NCBI RefSeq assembly: GCF_002025705.1
Contig: NZ_CP018846.1
Coordinates: 4,145,501 to 4,209,500 of the forward strand
From: Pseudomonas putida
GTDB lineage: Bacteria > Pseudomonadota > Gammaproteobacteria > Pseudomonadales > Pseudomonadaceae
DNA: 64,000 nt
Direction: 5' to 3'
A program made the translations under genes and the position numbers. Below are positions 36,106 to 45,339 of the stretch, in pieces. The notes beneath the pieces were generated by a model. It was not told the DNA's origin and did not search any database. It saw only the letters and a list, made by a program, of their open reading frames with translations. Every line of letters starts with the position of its first letter. Within the stretch, counting starts at the first letter, position 1.

Positions 36106-37113
36106 TCAGGCCAGACCGCGCCCCGTGTCCGGCACGATGAGAATCCCCGCCCTGAGGCCATTCTTGACCCTGGGGTTGGGGAAAATGATCCGCGCCCCCT
36201 CCTCCTCGACCACCCAGCGCATCTCTGCCAGGTCCTCGGCCAGCAGGTAACCCTTGCTCAGCTCGGAGAAGTTCTCGATGTCCGCCGGCAGGTGCAGGTG
36301 GAAGCTGTCACTGTGCTTGATGATCTCGCGCGCTACGCTGAACAGCTTCAGGCCATCCAGCGAGCCGTCGATCTCGGGCTCGGTATCCTCAATGATACGA
36401 ATCAGGCGCTCTTCGAGCCTGTCGAGGTTGACCTGCTCGTTCTGCCCGAACGGCCGGGCCTTGCCGAGTTCCAGGGTAAATGCCTCGGCATCCAGCTGTT
36501 CGTAGGTGAAGGCACTGAAGGTGATCGACGACTTGCTCTGCAGCAGCACCGCCTCCATGCCGGCTGCCGCCAGGCGGGCCAGCTCGCGACGGGAATGCTT
36601 GCGCCCCTCTTTATAAGGGTACAGGGCAAATTGCTCGATCTTCGAGCCGCGGATGGCAGTATGCAGGTCGTAGTGCAGGCGGGTGCGTTCCGGCTTGCTG
36701 AAGAATACCCGAGCGAACTGCTCCAGCTCGGCCGCACGCAATGCCTCGAAACCACTGGAGAGCTCGTGGCGACCGTTGAACAGGCGGTTGATATCCTGCT
36801 CGACGAAACGCTCGCCCTTGCGGATGGCTACCGGGTTACCGAACAGGAACAGTATGCGCGCGCGCGGCTTGACCTTGCCATTGGCAACGCCATGCAGCAG
36901 CCTTTCGAGCAGTTCGATCGGTGCCGTCTCGTTGCCGTGTATGCCGGCCGACAGCAGCAGGTCCAGCCCACAATCCTCGCCTTCAGGTGGGCGCACCTCC
37001 AGTGCGCCCTCCCCCAGCCAGCGCAACCGCACGCCCTTGGGTGTCACTTGAGTCTTCTCGGCCGGCTCGTGATCGGTCAGGGTCAGCTCGAGCAATTTGC
37101 CAAGGGCGAGCAT
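36106..37113 (-). CDS. astE: Succinylglutamate desuccinylase AstE/AruE
   Basis: Last step of the arginine succinyltransferase pathway: N-succinylglutamate to glutamate plus succinate. It is a zinc carboxypeptidase-like (AspA/AstE) fold of 335 residues. The metal ligands lie in GIHGNE and HYDLHTAIR. The start at 37113 (MLALGKLLEL) has the next gene upstream ending ten bases away, so it is the last gene of the aru operon. Confidence 0.95.
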   Translation of the reverse strand: MLALGKLLELTLTDHEPAEKTQVTPKGVRLRWLGEGALEVRPPEGEDCGLDLLLSAGIHGNETAPIELLERLLHGVANGKVKPRARILFLFGNPVAIRKGERFVEQDINRLFNGRHELSSGFEALRAAELEQFARVFFSKPERTRLHYDLHTAIRGSKIEQFALYPYKEGRKHSRRELARLAAAGMEAVLLQSKSSITFSAFTYEQLDAEAFTLELGKARPFGQNEQVNLDRLEERLIRIIEDTEPEIDGSLDGLKLFSVAREIIKHSDSFHLHLPADIENFSELSKGYLLAEDLAEMRWVVEEEGARIIFPNPRVKNGLRAGILIVPDTGRGLA

Positions 37114-37123
37114 AGGCGCTTCC

Positions 37124-37414
37124 TTAGTGGTGGTGGCCGCAGTCGGGGCCATGGACGTGATCGTCATCTTCGCCAACCTCTGCCGGCTCCATTTCCAGCT
37201 GCAGGCTGACCAGGTTGGTGGCCATCGGGCGCAGCAGCAGGTTGGCGTATTCAGCATCGCCTTCCTCGACATCCACGCCGATCAGCAGCTGGCCACGGCC
37301 ATCTTGCTGAACCCACACTTCCTTGCCTTGCCAGACAATGGCAAAACGGGTGCAGGAGGTTTCCAGCTGGGTGCCGTCTACATCTTCGAGGATCAGGCGC
37401 AGGGCGTCGGTCAT
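37124..37414 (-). CDS. Conserved small protein with His-rich tail, aru operon
   Basis: Acidic protein of 96 residues whose C-terminus is rich in His, Asp and one Cys (DDDHVHGPDCGHHH), a likely metal-binding tail. Its position between astB and astE is a recurrent Pseudomonas arrangement; homologues carry uninformative names. Since AstE is a zinc enzyme, a metal-delivery or buffering role is a reasonable guess but only that. The ATG at 37414 overlaps no gene; the astB stop is 14 bases upstream. Confidence 0.82.
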   Translation of the reverse strand: MTDALRLILEDVDGTQLETSCTRFAIVWQGKEVWVQQDGRGQLLIGVDVEEGDAEYANLLLRPMATNLVSLQLEMEPAEVGEDDDHVHGPDCGHHH

Positions 37415-37428
37415 TGCAAATTCTCTCT

Positions 37429-38778
37429 TCAAGGTTGGCGTTGGAACGGGTACACCGAGCCCAACTTCAGGATCTGGGTCAATTCATCCAGCGCGGTACG
37501 GCATTCCAGCAGCAGCTGCGGGTCGGCAAGGTCGGCTTCGCCAAGGCGATCGCGGTAGTGCTTGTCGACCCACTGCACCAGGGTGTCGTACAGCGGGGCG
37601 GTCATGATAACGCCTGGATTGACCGCCGCCAGTTCCGATTCCTTCAATGCCACGCGCAAACGCAGGCAAGCCGGGCCACCGCCGTTCTGCATGCTCTGCT
37701 TGAGGTCGAACACCTTGACCTCCTTCACCGCACCACCCTGGGCGGTCAGCTGGCCGAGGTAGGCCCAGACCCGCTCGTTGTTGCGGCACTCTTCCGGCAC
37801 CACCAGCAGCATCGAACCATCGTCACGGCTGAGCAGCTGGCTGTTGAACAGGTAGGAACGCACCGCATCCTCTACCGCTACCGCCGCGCGTGGCACACGG
37901 ATGGCCTGGAAGTTGCCACCCTTGCTGGCCAGTTTAGCCTGCAGTTGACCAAGCACCGCGTCAGTCTCGAGGAAAGCGTCCTCGTGGTAGAACAGTACTT
38001 CACCGTTACCGACCGAAATCACATCGTTGTGGAACACGCCCTGGTCGATTACCGCAGGGTTCTGTTGAGCGTAGACCACACCGTCATCGCTCAGCCCATG
38101 CAGCCTGGCCACGGCCTGCGAGGCCTCCAGGGTCTGCCGCGCCGGGTACTTCTGCGGTGCCGGGTAACGGCTGTCGAAGGCACTGCGGCCATAAACGAAG
38201 AACTCCACCCCGGCTTCGCCGTATTCACGGCAGAAGCGCGTGTGGTTGGCCGCGCCCTCGTCACCGAACTGTGCCACGGCAGGCAGTGCTTCGTGGTGGG
38301 CAAAGTGTTTCTCGTTGTTGAACATCGCCGCCAGCACGCGGCTGGTGGTCGGGTGCTCGATGCTGCGGTGGTACTTGCAGTTGAGGTTGGCGGCGGTGAA
38401 GTGCACGCGGCCATCGGCGGTGTCGGCACTCGGGCTGACAGTGGCGGCATTGGCCACCCACATGCTCGAGGCCGAGCAACTGGCGACCAGCAACGGCATG
38501 GCCTCCTTGGCGGCACGCTGGATCACCTCGGCATCGCTGCCGCCGAAGCCCAGGCGGCGCAGGGCGGCCACGTCAGGGCGCTCCTGTGGCGCCAGCACAC
38601 CCTGCTTGAAGCCCATGTCGGCCAGCGCTTTCATTTTGGCCAGGCCCTGGCGCGCAGCTTCACGCGGGTTGGAGCCTTGCTGGCTGTTGCTTTGCGAAGC
38701 CACGTTACCGTAGGACAGGCCGCCGTAGTTGTGGGTAGGCCCCACCAGGCCATCAAAATTCACTTCATAGGATTTCAT
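37429..38778 (-). CDS. astB: N-succinylarginine dihydrolase AstB/AruB
   Basis: Converts N2-succinylarginine to succinylornithine, two ammonia and CO2. The 449-residue member of the arginine-deiminase/amidinotransferase pentein fold has the typical N-terminus MKSYEVNFDGLVGPTHNYGG. The nucleophilic Cys is in NGGGPACLRLRV (about 365). Length is normal for the family. Third from the end of the aru operon, 23 bases after astD. Confidence 0.96.
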   Translation of the reverse strand: MKSYEVNFDGLVGPTHNYGGLSYGNVASQSNSQQGSNPREAARQGLAKMKALADMGFKQGVLAPQERPDVAALRRLGFGGSDAEVIQRAAKEAMPLLVASCSASSMWVANAATVSPSADTADGRVHFTAANLNCKYHRSIEHPTTSRVLAAMFNNEKHFAHHEALPAVAQFGDEGAANHTRFCREYGEAGVEFFVYGRSAFDSRYPAPQKYPARQTLEASQAVARLHGLSDDGVVYAQQNPAVIDQGVFHNDVISVGNGEVLFYHEDAFLETDAVLGQLQAKLASKGGNFQAIRVPRAAVAVEDAVRSYLFNSQLLSRDDGSMLLVVPEECRNNERVWAYLGQLTAQGGAVKEVKVFDLKQSMQNGGGPACLRLRVALKESELAAVNPGVIMTAPLYDTLVQWVDKHYRDRLGEADLADPQLLLECRTALDELTQILKLGSVYPFQRQP

Positions 38779-38801
38779 CGGCTAGGCTCCGTGACCTGTT
38801 G

Positions 38802-40265
38802 TTATAGGGTGACGCCCGGCGTCAGGGTCGCCGGCAAGGCAAGGCTGGCGGTCTCCAGCGAAGCTACGGGGTAAGCGCAGTAATCGGCTGCGTAATAGGC
38901 GCTGGCACGGTGGTTGCCACTGGCGCCCACACCGCCGAACGGTGCACTGCTGGCAGCGCCGGTCAGCTGCTTGTTCCAGTTGACGATGCCGGCGCGGCTG
39001 CGCAGCCAGAAGTACTGGTAGCGGGCACGGGAATCGGACAACAGGCCAGCAGCCAGGCCGTACTGGGTGTTGTTGGCCTCGTCGATGGCAGCATCGAAAT
39101 CGGCGTAGCGGATCACTTGCAGCAGCGGGCCGAAGAACTCTTCGTCCGGGCGTTCGGCCACGGCGGTGACATCGAGAATGCCAGGCGTCAGCAGCGCGGC
39201 GTCGGCCTGGGGCTGGGTCATTGCCAACAGTTTCACGGCGCCCTTGGCCAGCAGTTCGGCCTGGGCTGCGATCAGTGCCTGCGCCGCCTGCAAGGAGATC
39301 ACCGAGCCCATGAATGGCGCCGGCTGCTGATCGAAAGCACCGACCGTAATGCTCTGGCACACCTCGACCAGCCGGGCGACCAGCGCATCACCCCAGGGCC
39401 CCTGCGGCACCAGCAGGCGGCGCGCACAAGTGCAGCGCTGGCCGGCAGAGATGAACGCCGACTGGATGATGGTATACACCGCGGCGTCGAGGTCCTTGAC
39501 CTCATCTACCACCAGCGGGTTGTTGCCGCCCATTTCCAGGGCGAGGATCTTGTCCGGGCGCCCGGCAAACTGTTGGTGCAGCAAGTTGCCGGTGCGACTG
39601 GAACCGGTGAAGAACAGGCCGTCGATACCCGGGTTGGCAGCCAGTGCCACGCCAGTTTCACGCGCCCCCTGAACCAGGTTGAGCACACCGGCCGGCAGGC
39701 CCGCGGCGATCCAGCAATTGACCGTCAGCTCGGCGACCTTGGGGGTCAGCTCACTGGGCTTGAACACCACGCAGTTACCTGCCAGCAGCGCCGGGACGAT
39801 ATGGCCATTGGGCAAGTGCCCGGGGAAGTTGTAGGGGCCGAACACCGCCACCACACCATGGGGCTTGTGCCGCAGCACGGCCGTGGCATCGGCCAGCGGG
39901 CCGCTCTTCTCGCCAGTGCGCTCGCGGTAGCTCTGCACCGAAATCGCCACCTTGTTGACCATGCTGGTCACTTCCGTGGCCGATTCCCACAACGGCTTGC
40001 CAGTTTCCTCACCGATGCAGTGTGCCAACGCCTCGGCATGTTGCTTCAGTTGCTCGGCGAATTTCTCCAGCACGTCGATACGCGCTTCCAGGCTCAGCTG
40101 CGCCCAGGCCGGGAATGCCTGGCGGGCAGCCTTGATGGCTGCGTCGACCTGGCCGGCATCGGCGCCCTGCCCTTGCCAGACAACCGCCTGAGTCACCGGA
40201 TTGAGTGACTGCAGGGCTTTGCCCTTGCCAGCCAGCCAGTTGCCTGCGATGTAATGCGTGGTCAT
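38802..40265 (-). CDS. astD: N-succinylglutamate 5-semialdehyde dehydrogenase AstD/AruD
   Basis: NAD-dependent aldehyde dehydrogenase that oxidises succinylglutamate semialdehyde to succinylglutamate. It has 487 residues: cofactor site VFKPSELTPK, catalytic Glu in LALEMGGNN, and catalytic Cys in GQRCTCARR (about 285). Its ATG directly follows the TAA of aruG with no spacer base, so the two are translationally coupled. Confidence 0.96.
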   Translation of the reverse strand: MTTHYIAGNWLAGKGKALQSLNPVTQAVVWQGQGADAGQVDAAIKAARQAFPAWAQLSLEARIDVLEKFAEQLKQHAEALAHCIGEETGKPLWESATEVTSMVNKVAISVQSYRERTGEKSGPLADATAVLRHKPHGVVAVFGPYNFPGHLPNGHIVPALLAGNCVVFKPSELTPKVAELTVNCWIAAGLPAGVLNLVQGARETGVALAANPGIDGLFFTGSSRTGNLLHQQFAGRPDKILALEMGGNNPLVVDEVKDLDAAVYTIIQSAFISAGQRCTCARRLLVPQGPWGDALVARLVEVCQSITVGAFDQQPAPFMGSVISLQAAQALIAAQAELLAKGAVKLLAMTQPQADAALLTPGILDVTAVAERPDEEFFGPLLQVIRYADFDAAIDEANNTQYGLAAGLLSDSRARYQYFWLRSRAGIVNWNKQLTGAASSAPFGGVGASGNHRASAYYAADYCAYPVASLETASLALPATLTPGVTL

Positions 40266-41294
40266 TTACTGGGCCTCCCGGCTTGCCGACAGCGGCACGG
40301 CGCGCACATTGTCGCCGGCGCCCATGCGCAGGCGCTTGGCGGTCTGCGGGTCGACCACCAGGGTGCCGGCGGCCAGGCGAGCGGGCGCAGCGGTGATGCG
40401 GCAATCGTCGCGCTTGCGGTTGTGGATGATGTAAGGGGTAGCGTCATCGCCTGGCGTGCCCACGGCCAGCACCAGGGTCTCGCTGTCGCGCACGGCGCGG
40501 ATCTTCGAGGTCTCGCATTCGATGGCCGGGCCGGCGTCGAAGATATCGACGTAGCCCTGGTAGCTGAAGCCTTCCTGCTTGAGCATCGCCAGCGCAGGCT
40601 CGGTGTCGGTGTGTACGCGGCCGATGACATTGCGCGCAGCTTCGGACAGGAAGCAGGTGTAAAGCGGAAACTTGGGCATCAGCTCGGCGATGAACGACTT
40701 GTTGCCCACCCCGGTGAGGTAGTCGGCCTGGCTGAACTCCATCTTGAAGAAGTGCCGACCCAGGCTTTCCCAGAACGGCGAACGGCCCTGCTCATCGGAC
40801 ATGCCGCGCATTTCAGCGATGATCTTGTTACCGAACAGTTCAGGGAACTCTGCAATGAACAGCATGCGCGCACGCGACAGCAAGCGGCCGTTGAGCCCGG
40901 AGCGATAGTCGCTGCGCAGGAACAGCGAGCACAGTTCGGAATTGCCGGTCAGGTCGTTGGCCAGGAACAGCGTGGGGATTTCGCGATAGATCTTCAGCTC
41001 CTGAGAGGCGCTGACCGTCAGGCCGACCCGGTAGTTGTACCAGGGCTCCCGCAGGCCCACGGCCCCGGCGATGGCACTGATGCCGACCACCAGGCCTTCA
41101 TCGTTCTCAAGCACGAACAGGTAATCGGTGTCGCCACGCTCGGCTTCGCCACGGAAGCTCTTCTCGGCCCAGCCGACACGGTGGCCAAGGCGCTCCTCGT
41201 TGGCTGGCAGGGTGGTCAGCCCGGTGGTACCGGTACTGCGGGCCAACTCGATCAGCGCGGGTAAATCGCTGCTGCGTACAGGACGAACGATCAT
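40266..41294 (-). CDS. aruG: Arginine N-succinyltransferase subunit AruG (AstA beta)
   Basis: Transfers succinyl from succinyl-CoA to arginine (or ornithine), the committed step. The protein has 342 residues in the AstA family (GNAT-like fold), beginning MIVRPVRSSDLPALIELA. In Pseudomonas the enzyme is a heteromer of AruF and AruG, and both genes are here side by side. Start at 41294 chosen over an upstream Met 12 codons earlier because of similarity to the AruF start. Confidence 0.95.
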   Translation of the reverse strand: MIVRPVRSSDLPALIELARSTGTTGLTTLPANEERLGHRVGWAEKSFRGEAERGDTDYLFVLENDEGLVVGISAIAGAVGLREPWYNYRVGLTVSASQELKIYREIPTLFLANDLTGNSELCSLFLRSDYRSGLNGRLLSRARMLFIAEFPELFGNKIIAEMRGMSDEQGRSPFWESLGRHFFKMEFSQADYLTGVGNKSFIAELMPKFPLYTCFLSEAARNVIGRVHTDTEPALAMLKQEGFSYQGYVDIFDAGPAIECETSKIRAVRDSETLVLAVGTPGDDATPYIIHNRKRDDCRITAAPARLAAGTLVVDPQTAKRLRMGAGDNVRAVPLSASREAQ

Positions 41295-41373
41295 GCTATC
41301 TCCTTGTGCGGCGGCCTGTGCCTGCCGCATGACTCTCTATACCTGCCTGCTGTTGCGGTTTGCGTGCGTTCGC

Positions 41374-42393
41374 TCAGGCGGCGACCAGGCGCACGCTGGC
41401 GCCTTCGCCTACCCCCAGAGCCTCGGCCGCCTTGCTGCTCAGGCTGACCGGCTTGCCCGGCACCCAGTCCAGCTCCAGCAACACTGCGCGGTAGTCCTGC
41501 AACTGGCCGTTGCACACCAGGTACGGGCGCCCGCCCTTGACCGGGGTATCGTCCACCTTGACCGGCACCACGCGGCTCTGGGCGATCGAGCGGATGCCCG
41601 AGGCACGCGCGTGCAGGGTCGGCCCGCCATCGAAGATGTCGATGTAGTGCTCGGTCTCGAAGCCTTCGCGCATGAGGATGTCAAAGGTGATCTGCGCCCG
41701 CGGGTGCACCTGGCCCATGGCTTCCTGGGCCTCGTCGGGCAGCAGCGGCACGTAGATCGGGTAATGCGGCATCAGTTCGGCGAGGAAGGTGCGGCTCTTC
41801 AGGCCGCACAGGCGCTCGGCGTGGGCATAGTTGAGGTCGAAGAAGTTGCGACCGATGGCGTCCCAGAACGGCGACTCGCCCTGCTCGTCGCTGTAGCCGA
41901 CGATTTCGGTGACCACCGAATCGGCGAAGCGCTCCGGGTGCGAGGCCATGAACAACAGGCGGCCACGGGAGTTTAGCTCGGCCCAACCACTGTTCACCAG
42001 TTCCGGCAACACATAGAAACTGGTCAGCAGGCTGTTGCCGGTGAGGTCGTGGCACAGCGACAGGACATGGATCTTGTTGTGGATCTTCAGCTCGCGCGAG
42101 GCGTGCACGAAGGTCTCGTTGCGAAAGCTGTAGAACGGCTCGGAGTAGCCGGCCGAGGCGACAATGGCCGAGCAGCCGGCAAGCTTGCCGGTGTCGCTGT
42201 CTTCAAGTACGAAAAAGTAGCTCTCTTCACCGTTGAAACTGACTTCAGCAGCGAAGGAGGTTTCCGACGCGGCAATCTTGTCGCCCAGGCGGGCGGCATC
42301 GTCCGGCAGCGAGGTGACACCAACGGGGCTGTCGGCAGCCATGCGCTGCACTTCGTTCAGATCAGCCATTTGCGCGGGGCGCATCACCAGCAT
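41374..42393 (-). CDS. aruF: Arginine/ornithine N-succinyltransferase subunit AruF (AstA alpha)
   Basis: Partner of AruG; 339 residues, same fold, starting MLVMRPAQMADLNEVQRMA after an AAAGGAG ribosome site at ideal spacing. The two subunits share clear paralogy (for example GYSEPFYSFRNETFVHASRELKIHNKI here against the matching segment in AruG). Gene order aruC-F-G-D-B-E is that of P. aeruginosa. Confidence 0.95.
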   Translation of the reverse strand: MLVMRPAQMADLNEVQRMAADSPVGVTSLPDDAARLGDKIAASETSFAAEVSFNGEESYFFVLEDSDTGKLAGCSAIVASAGYSEPFYSFRNETFVHASRELKIHNKIHVLSLCHDLTGNSLLTSFYVLPELVNSGWAELNSRGRLLFMASHPERFADSVVTEIVGYSDEQGESPFWDAIGRNFFDLNYAHAERLCGLKSRTFLAELMPHYPIYVPLLPDEAQEAMGQVHPRAQITFDILMREGFETEHYIDIFDGGPTLHARASGIRSIAQSRVVPVKVDDTPVKGGRPYLVCNGQLQDYRAVLLELDWVPGKPVSLSSKAAEALGVGEGASVRLVAA

Positions 42394-42519
42394 GGTGTCA
42401 CTCCTTTGGAAAAACGGGCCATCCAGGACGGCACGGAAAAACGGCGGGCGCAACGGCACCCGCACTGGAATTCGAGCTTCACCGACCCCCGACGGATCGG
42501 TGAAGCGACCGCAGGCTGA

Positions 42520-43740
42520 TCAGCCCTTGGTCAGTTGCGCCACAGCGCGCTCGAAGCGGTTCAGGCCTTCGTCGATATCGGCATCTTCCACCACCAGGCT
42601 TGGCGCGAAACGAACCACATCAGGGCCGGCCTGCAGCACCATCACGCCTTCTTTTTCAGCGGCGTTGAGCACGTCCTTGGCCTTGCCCTGCCAGGCTTCG
42701 GTCAGTACGCAGCCGATCAGCAGGCCGACGCCACGCACCTGGCTGAACAGGCCGTACTGCTGGCCGATCTTCTCCAGGCGGGACTTGAAGCGCTCGTGCT
42801 TGGCCTTGATGCCGGCCAGGGTCTGCGGGGTGTTGATCACATCCAGCACGGCGCAGGCAACGGCGCAGCCCAGCGGGTTGCCGCCGTAGGTGGTGCCGTG
42901 GGTGCCGACGGCCAGGTGCTTGGCGATGTCGGTGGTGGTCAGCATGGCGCCAATCGGGAAACCACCGCCCAGGCTCTTGGCGCTGGTCAGGATGTCCGGG
43001 GTCACACCGTAGTGCTGGTAGGCGTACAACGAGCCGGTACGGCCAACGCCAGTCTGCACTTCATCAAAGATCAGCAGGGCATTGTGTTCGTCACACAGCT
43101 TGCGGGCACCTTCCAGGTAAGCCTTGTCGGCCGGTACCACACCACTCTCGCCCTGGATCGGTTCGATCACCACGGCGCAGGTCTTGTCGGAAATCTGTGC
43201 CTTCAGCGCTTCCAGGTCGTTGTAGGGCACGTGGCTGATGCCGGTAATCTTCGGGCCGAAGCCGTCGGAGTACTTCGGCTGGCCACCGACGCTGACGGTG
43301 AACAGGGTGCGACCGTGGAAGCTGTTCACGGTGGCGATGATTTCGTGCTTCTCAGGGCCGAAGCGGTCATGGGCGACGCGACGGGCCAGCTTGAAGGCGG
43401 CTTCGTTGGACTCGGCGCCGGAGTTGCAGAAGAACGCACGGTCGGCAAAGGTGGCGTCGACCAGCTTGTGCGCCAGGCGCAGGGCCGGCTCGTTGGTGAA
43501 GACGTTGGATACGTGCCAGAGGGTATTGGCCTGTTCGGTCAGGGCCTTGACCAGTGCCGGGTGGCAGTGGCCCAGGGCGTTCACCGCGATGCCGCCGGCA
43601 AAGTCGATGAGCTCACGGCCCGACTGGTCCCAGACGCGGGAACCCTCGCCTCGTACAGGAATGAAGGCCGCCGGAGAATAATTGGGAACCATGACCTGGT
43701 CGAAATCGGCACGTTGCACCGGGGCTTGCTCAACGGACAT
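42520..43740 (-). CDS. aruC: Succinylornithine/acetylornithine aminotransferase AruC
   Basis: PLP enzyme that transaminates succinylornithine to succinylglutamate semialdehyde with 2-oxoglutarate, and also serves as acetylornithine aminotransferase in biosynthesis. It has 406 residues: PLP-binding DEVQTGVGRTG and Schiff-base Lys in TSAKSLGGGFPIGA (about 255). It is first in the aru operon with an AGGAG ribosome site. Two ArgR-type half-sites lie 79-145 bases upstream. Confidence 0.96.
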   Translation of the reverse strand: MSVEQAPVQRADFDQVMVPNYSPAAFIPVRGEGSRVWDQSGRELIDFAGGIAVNALGHCHPALVKALTEQANTLWHVSNVFTNEPALRLAHKLVDATFADRAFFCNSGAESNEAAFKLARRVAHDRFGPEKHEIIATVNSFHGRTLFTVSVGGQPKYSDGFGPKITGISHVPYNDLEALKAQISDKTCAVVIEPIQGESGVVPADKAYLEGARKLCDEHNALLIFDEVQTGVGRTGSLYAYQHYGVTPDILTSAKSLGGGFPIGAMLTTTDIAKHLAVGTHGTTYGGNPLGCAVACAVLDVINTPQTLAGIKAKHERFKSRLEKIGQQYGLFSQVRGVGLLIGCVLTEAWQGKAKDVLNAAEKEGVMVLQAGPDVVRFAPSLVVEDADIDEGLNRFERAVAQLTKG

Positions 43741-43818
43741 CTGAGTCTCCTGAAGAGGAACGCTGGCCTGGAAGTGGCGAGCGATGGGGGGATTGTAAGG
43801 ACTGATCCGCGCCTGTCC

Positions 43819-43834
43819 TTGCGGCCAAGCGACA
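43819..43834 (-). promoter_or_regulatory. ArgR half-site upstream of aruC (proximal)
   Basis: The minus strand reads TGTCGC-N8-AA, the half-site published for the AraC-type ArgR of P. aeruginosa. It is 79 bases before the aruC ATG. Confidence 0.5.
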
Positions 43835-43869
43835 ACTTGTTACAGCGCAAAACCCAGTTTTACCAAGGC

Positions 43870-43885
43870 TTTCGGCAATGCGACA
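43870..43885 (-). promoter_or_regulatory. ArgR half-site upstream of aruC (distal)
   Basis: A second exact TGTCGC-N8-AA in the same orientation, 51 bases further upstream. A further TGTCGC on the opposite strand begins at 43891. Confidence 0.5.
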
Positions 43886-43999
43886 AACACTGTCGCAATC
43901 GCGCAGTGTACGGGAGAGAGGGGGCTGGGTGAACGGGTGTGCACAGGCAAATGGATGTAGCAGCGGATGCAAGGCGTGATTGGTGTGTAGTGGCGAAAA

Positions 44000-44210
44000 T
44001 CGAGCGCCGCCCGCGCGGCGCATCGCGGATGAATCCGCTCCTACATTTGTTGCAACGTGGCCATGCCTGCGAGGCCATGATTGTCAGCCGATTTGCACGG
44101 CTCAAGACCTGCGCCAGGGCTGGCGACCATGGCATTACAGGTTCGGCACGTTACAACAAATGTAGGAGCGGATTCATCCGCGATGCGCCGCGCGGGCGGC
44201 GCTCGATTTC
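44000..44210. repeat. Inverted pair of REP-like elements
   Basis: Two near-perfect arms of about 55 bases (44000-44056 and 44149-44210; GGATGAATCCGCTCC type, a different family from the 27833 pair) face each other around about 90 bases. They sit between argR and the aruC regulatory region and fill most of the 518-base gap 43741-44258. Confidence 0.85.
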
Positions 44211-44258
44211 AGCACCACCCTCAAACCCAAGGCATGCACCCCGCCCCCACCCGAAACC

Positions 44259-45239
44259 TCAGCACTTTTCGGCCGGCGCCGAGCTCAGTTCGAACGGGCT
44301 GCTGCTGCGCCGCTGGTTGCGGTCTTCCCGCGGCGTGGCGCCAAAGAAGTTGCGATAGGCACTAGAGAAATGCGGCCCCGAGGAGAAGCCACAGGACAAC
44401 CCGATCTGGATGATCGACTTGCTGGTCTGCATCAGCATCTGCCGCGCCTTGTTCAGCCGCAGCTCCAGGTAATACTGGCTCGGCACGCGGTTGAGGTACT
44501 GCTTGAAGATCCGCTCCAGCTGCCGGCGAGAGACGCAGACATGCTGGGCAATTTCATCAGTGGTCAGCGGCTCTTCGATGTTCGCTTCCATCAACAGCAC
44601 GGCCTGGGTCAGCTTCGGATGGCTCGAACCAAGGCGGTTCTGCAGCGGAATGCGCTGGCGCTCGCCACCTTCGCGAATGCGCTCGACCACCAGCTCCTCG
44701 GACACCGCCCCGGCAAGCTCAGCCCCATGATCGCGGGCCAGCACCGCCAGCAACAGGTCGGTCACCGCCATGCCACCACAGGCCGTCAGGCGATCACGAT
44801 CCCAGTCGAACAGGTGGCTGGTGGCAATCACCTTGGGGAAACGCTCGGCGAAATCATCCTGCCAGCGCCAGTGCACCGCCGCACGGTAGCCATCAAGCAA
44901 ACCAAGCATGGCCAGCGGATACACACCAGCGGACAGACCACCGATCATGCAGCCACTGCGCGCCAGCTGCTTGAGCGCCGCCGACAGCGCCGAACCCACC
45001 GCCTGGGGCAAGTCGTCTGCCAACAGGAAGAGCTTGTGACAGCCCTCCAGGCGCCCATTCCACGGCTCGCCCGGCAGGCGCCAGGCGCCCTCCTCGACCG
45101 GCTCCGCCTGGAGAAAGGCGATCTCGTAGACCACCTCCGGATGCACCCGCTGGGCCACCTGCAACACTTCCTCCGCCAGCGCCAAGGTCAAAGGCTTGGT
45201 GCTTGGCCAGATGAGAAAACCGATTCGCTGGGTGGTCAT
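44259..45239 (-). CDS. argR: AraC/XylS-type arginine regulator ArgR
   Basis: Arginine-responsive activator/repressor of aru, aot and arginine biosynthesis genes in Pseudomonas; unrelated to E. coli ArgR. 326 residues: an N-terminal DJ-1/PfpI-like glutamine-amidotransferase domain (about 5-185) and a C-terminal pair of AraC helix-turn-helix motifs (about 215-315; TTDEIAQHVCVSRRQLERIF, then SIIQIGLSCGFSS). It lies downstream of the transporter genes and is likely co-transcribed with them. The 100-base gap to aotP is unassigned. Confidence 0.95.
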   Translation of the reverse strand: MTTQRIGFLIWPSTKPLTLALAEEVLQVAQRVHPEVVYEIAFLQAEPVEEGAWRLPGEPWNGRLEGCHKLFLLADDLPQAVGSALSAALKQLARSGCMIGGLSAGVYPLAMLGLLDGYRAAVHWRWQDDFAERFPKVIATSHLFDWDRDRLTACGGMAVTDLLLAVLARDHGAELAGAVSEELVVERIREGGERQRIPLQNRLGSSHPKLTQAVLLMEANIEEPLTTDEIAQHVCVSRRQLERIFKQYLNRVPSQYYLELRLNKARQMLMQTSKSIIQIGLSCGFSSGPHFSSAYRNFFGATPREDRNQRRSSSPFELSSAPAEKC

Positions 45240-45339
45240 AGGGTGCGGTCCGAAACCTGGGTTCGTTCGAGTCAGTGGCGCCGGGTCAGGCTGCGCTCGC
45301 TGCGCAGCATGCCCTATTCTGGTGCAAATATGCAGCCTT

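Noticed and set aside
43939..44365. Short ORFs in the argR-aruC gap
   Set aside because: They translate the REP arms and have no independent support.
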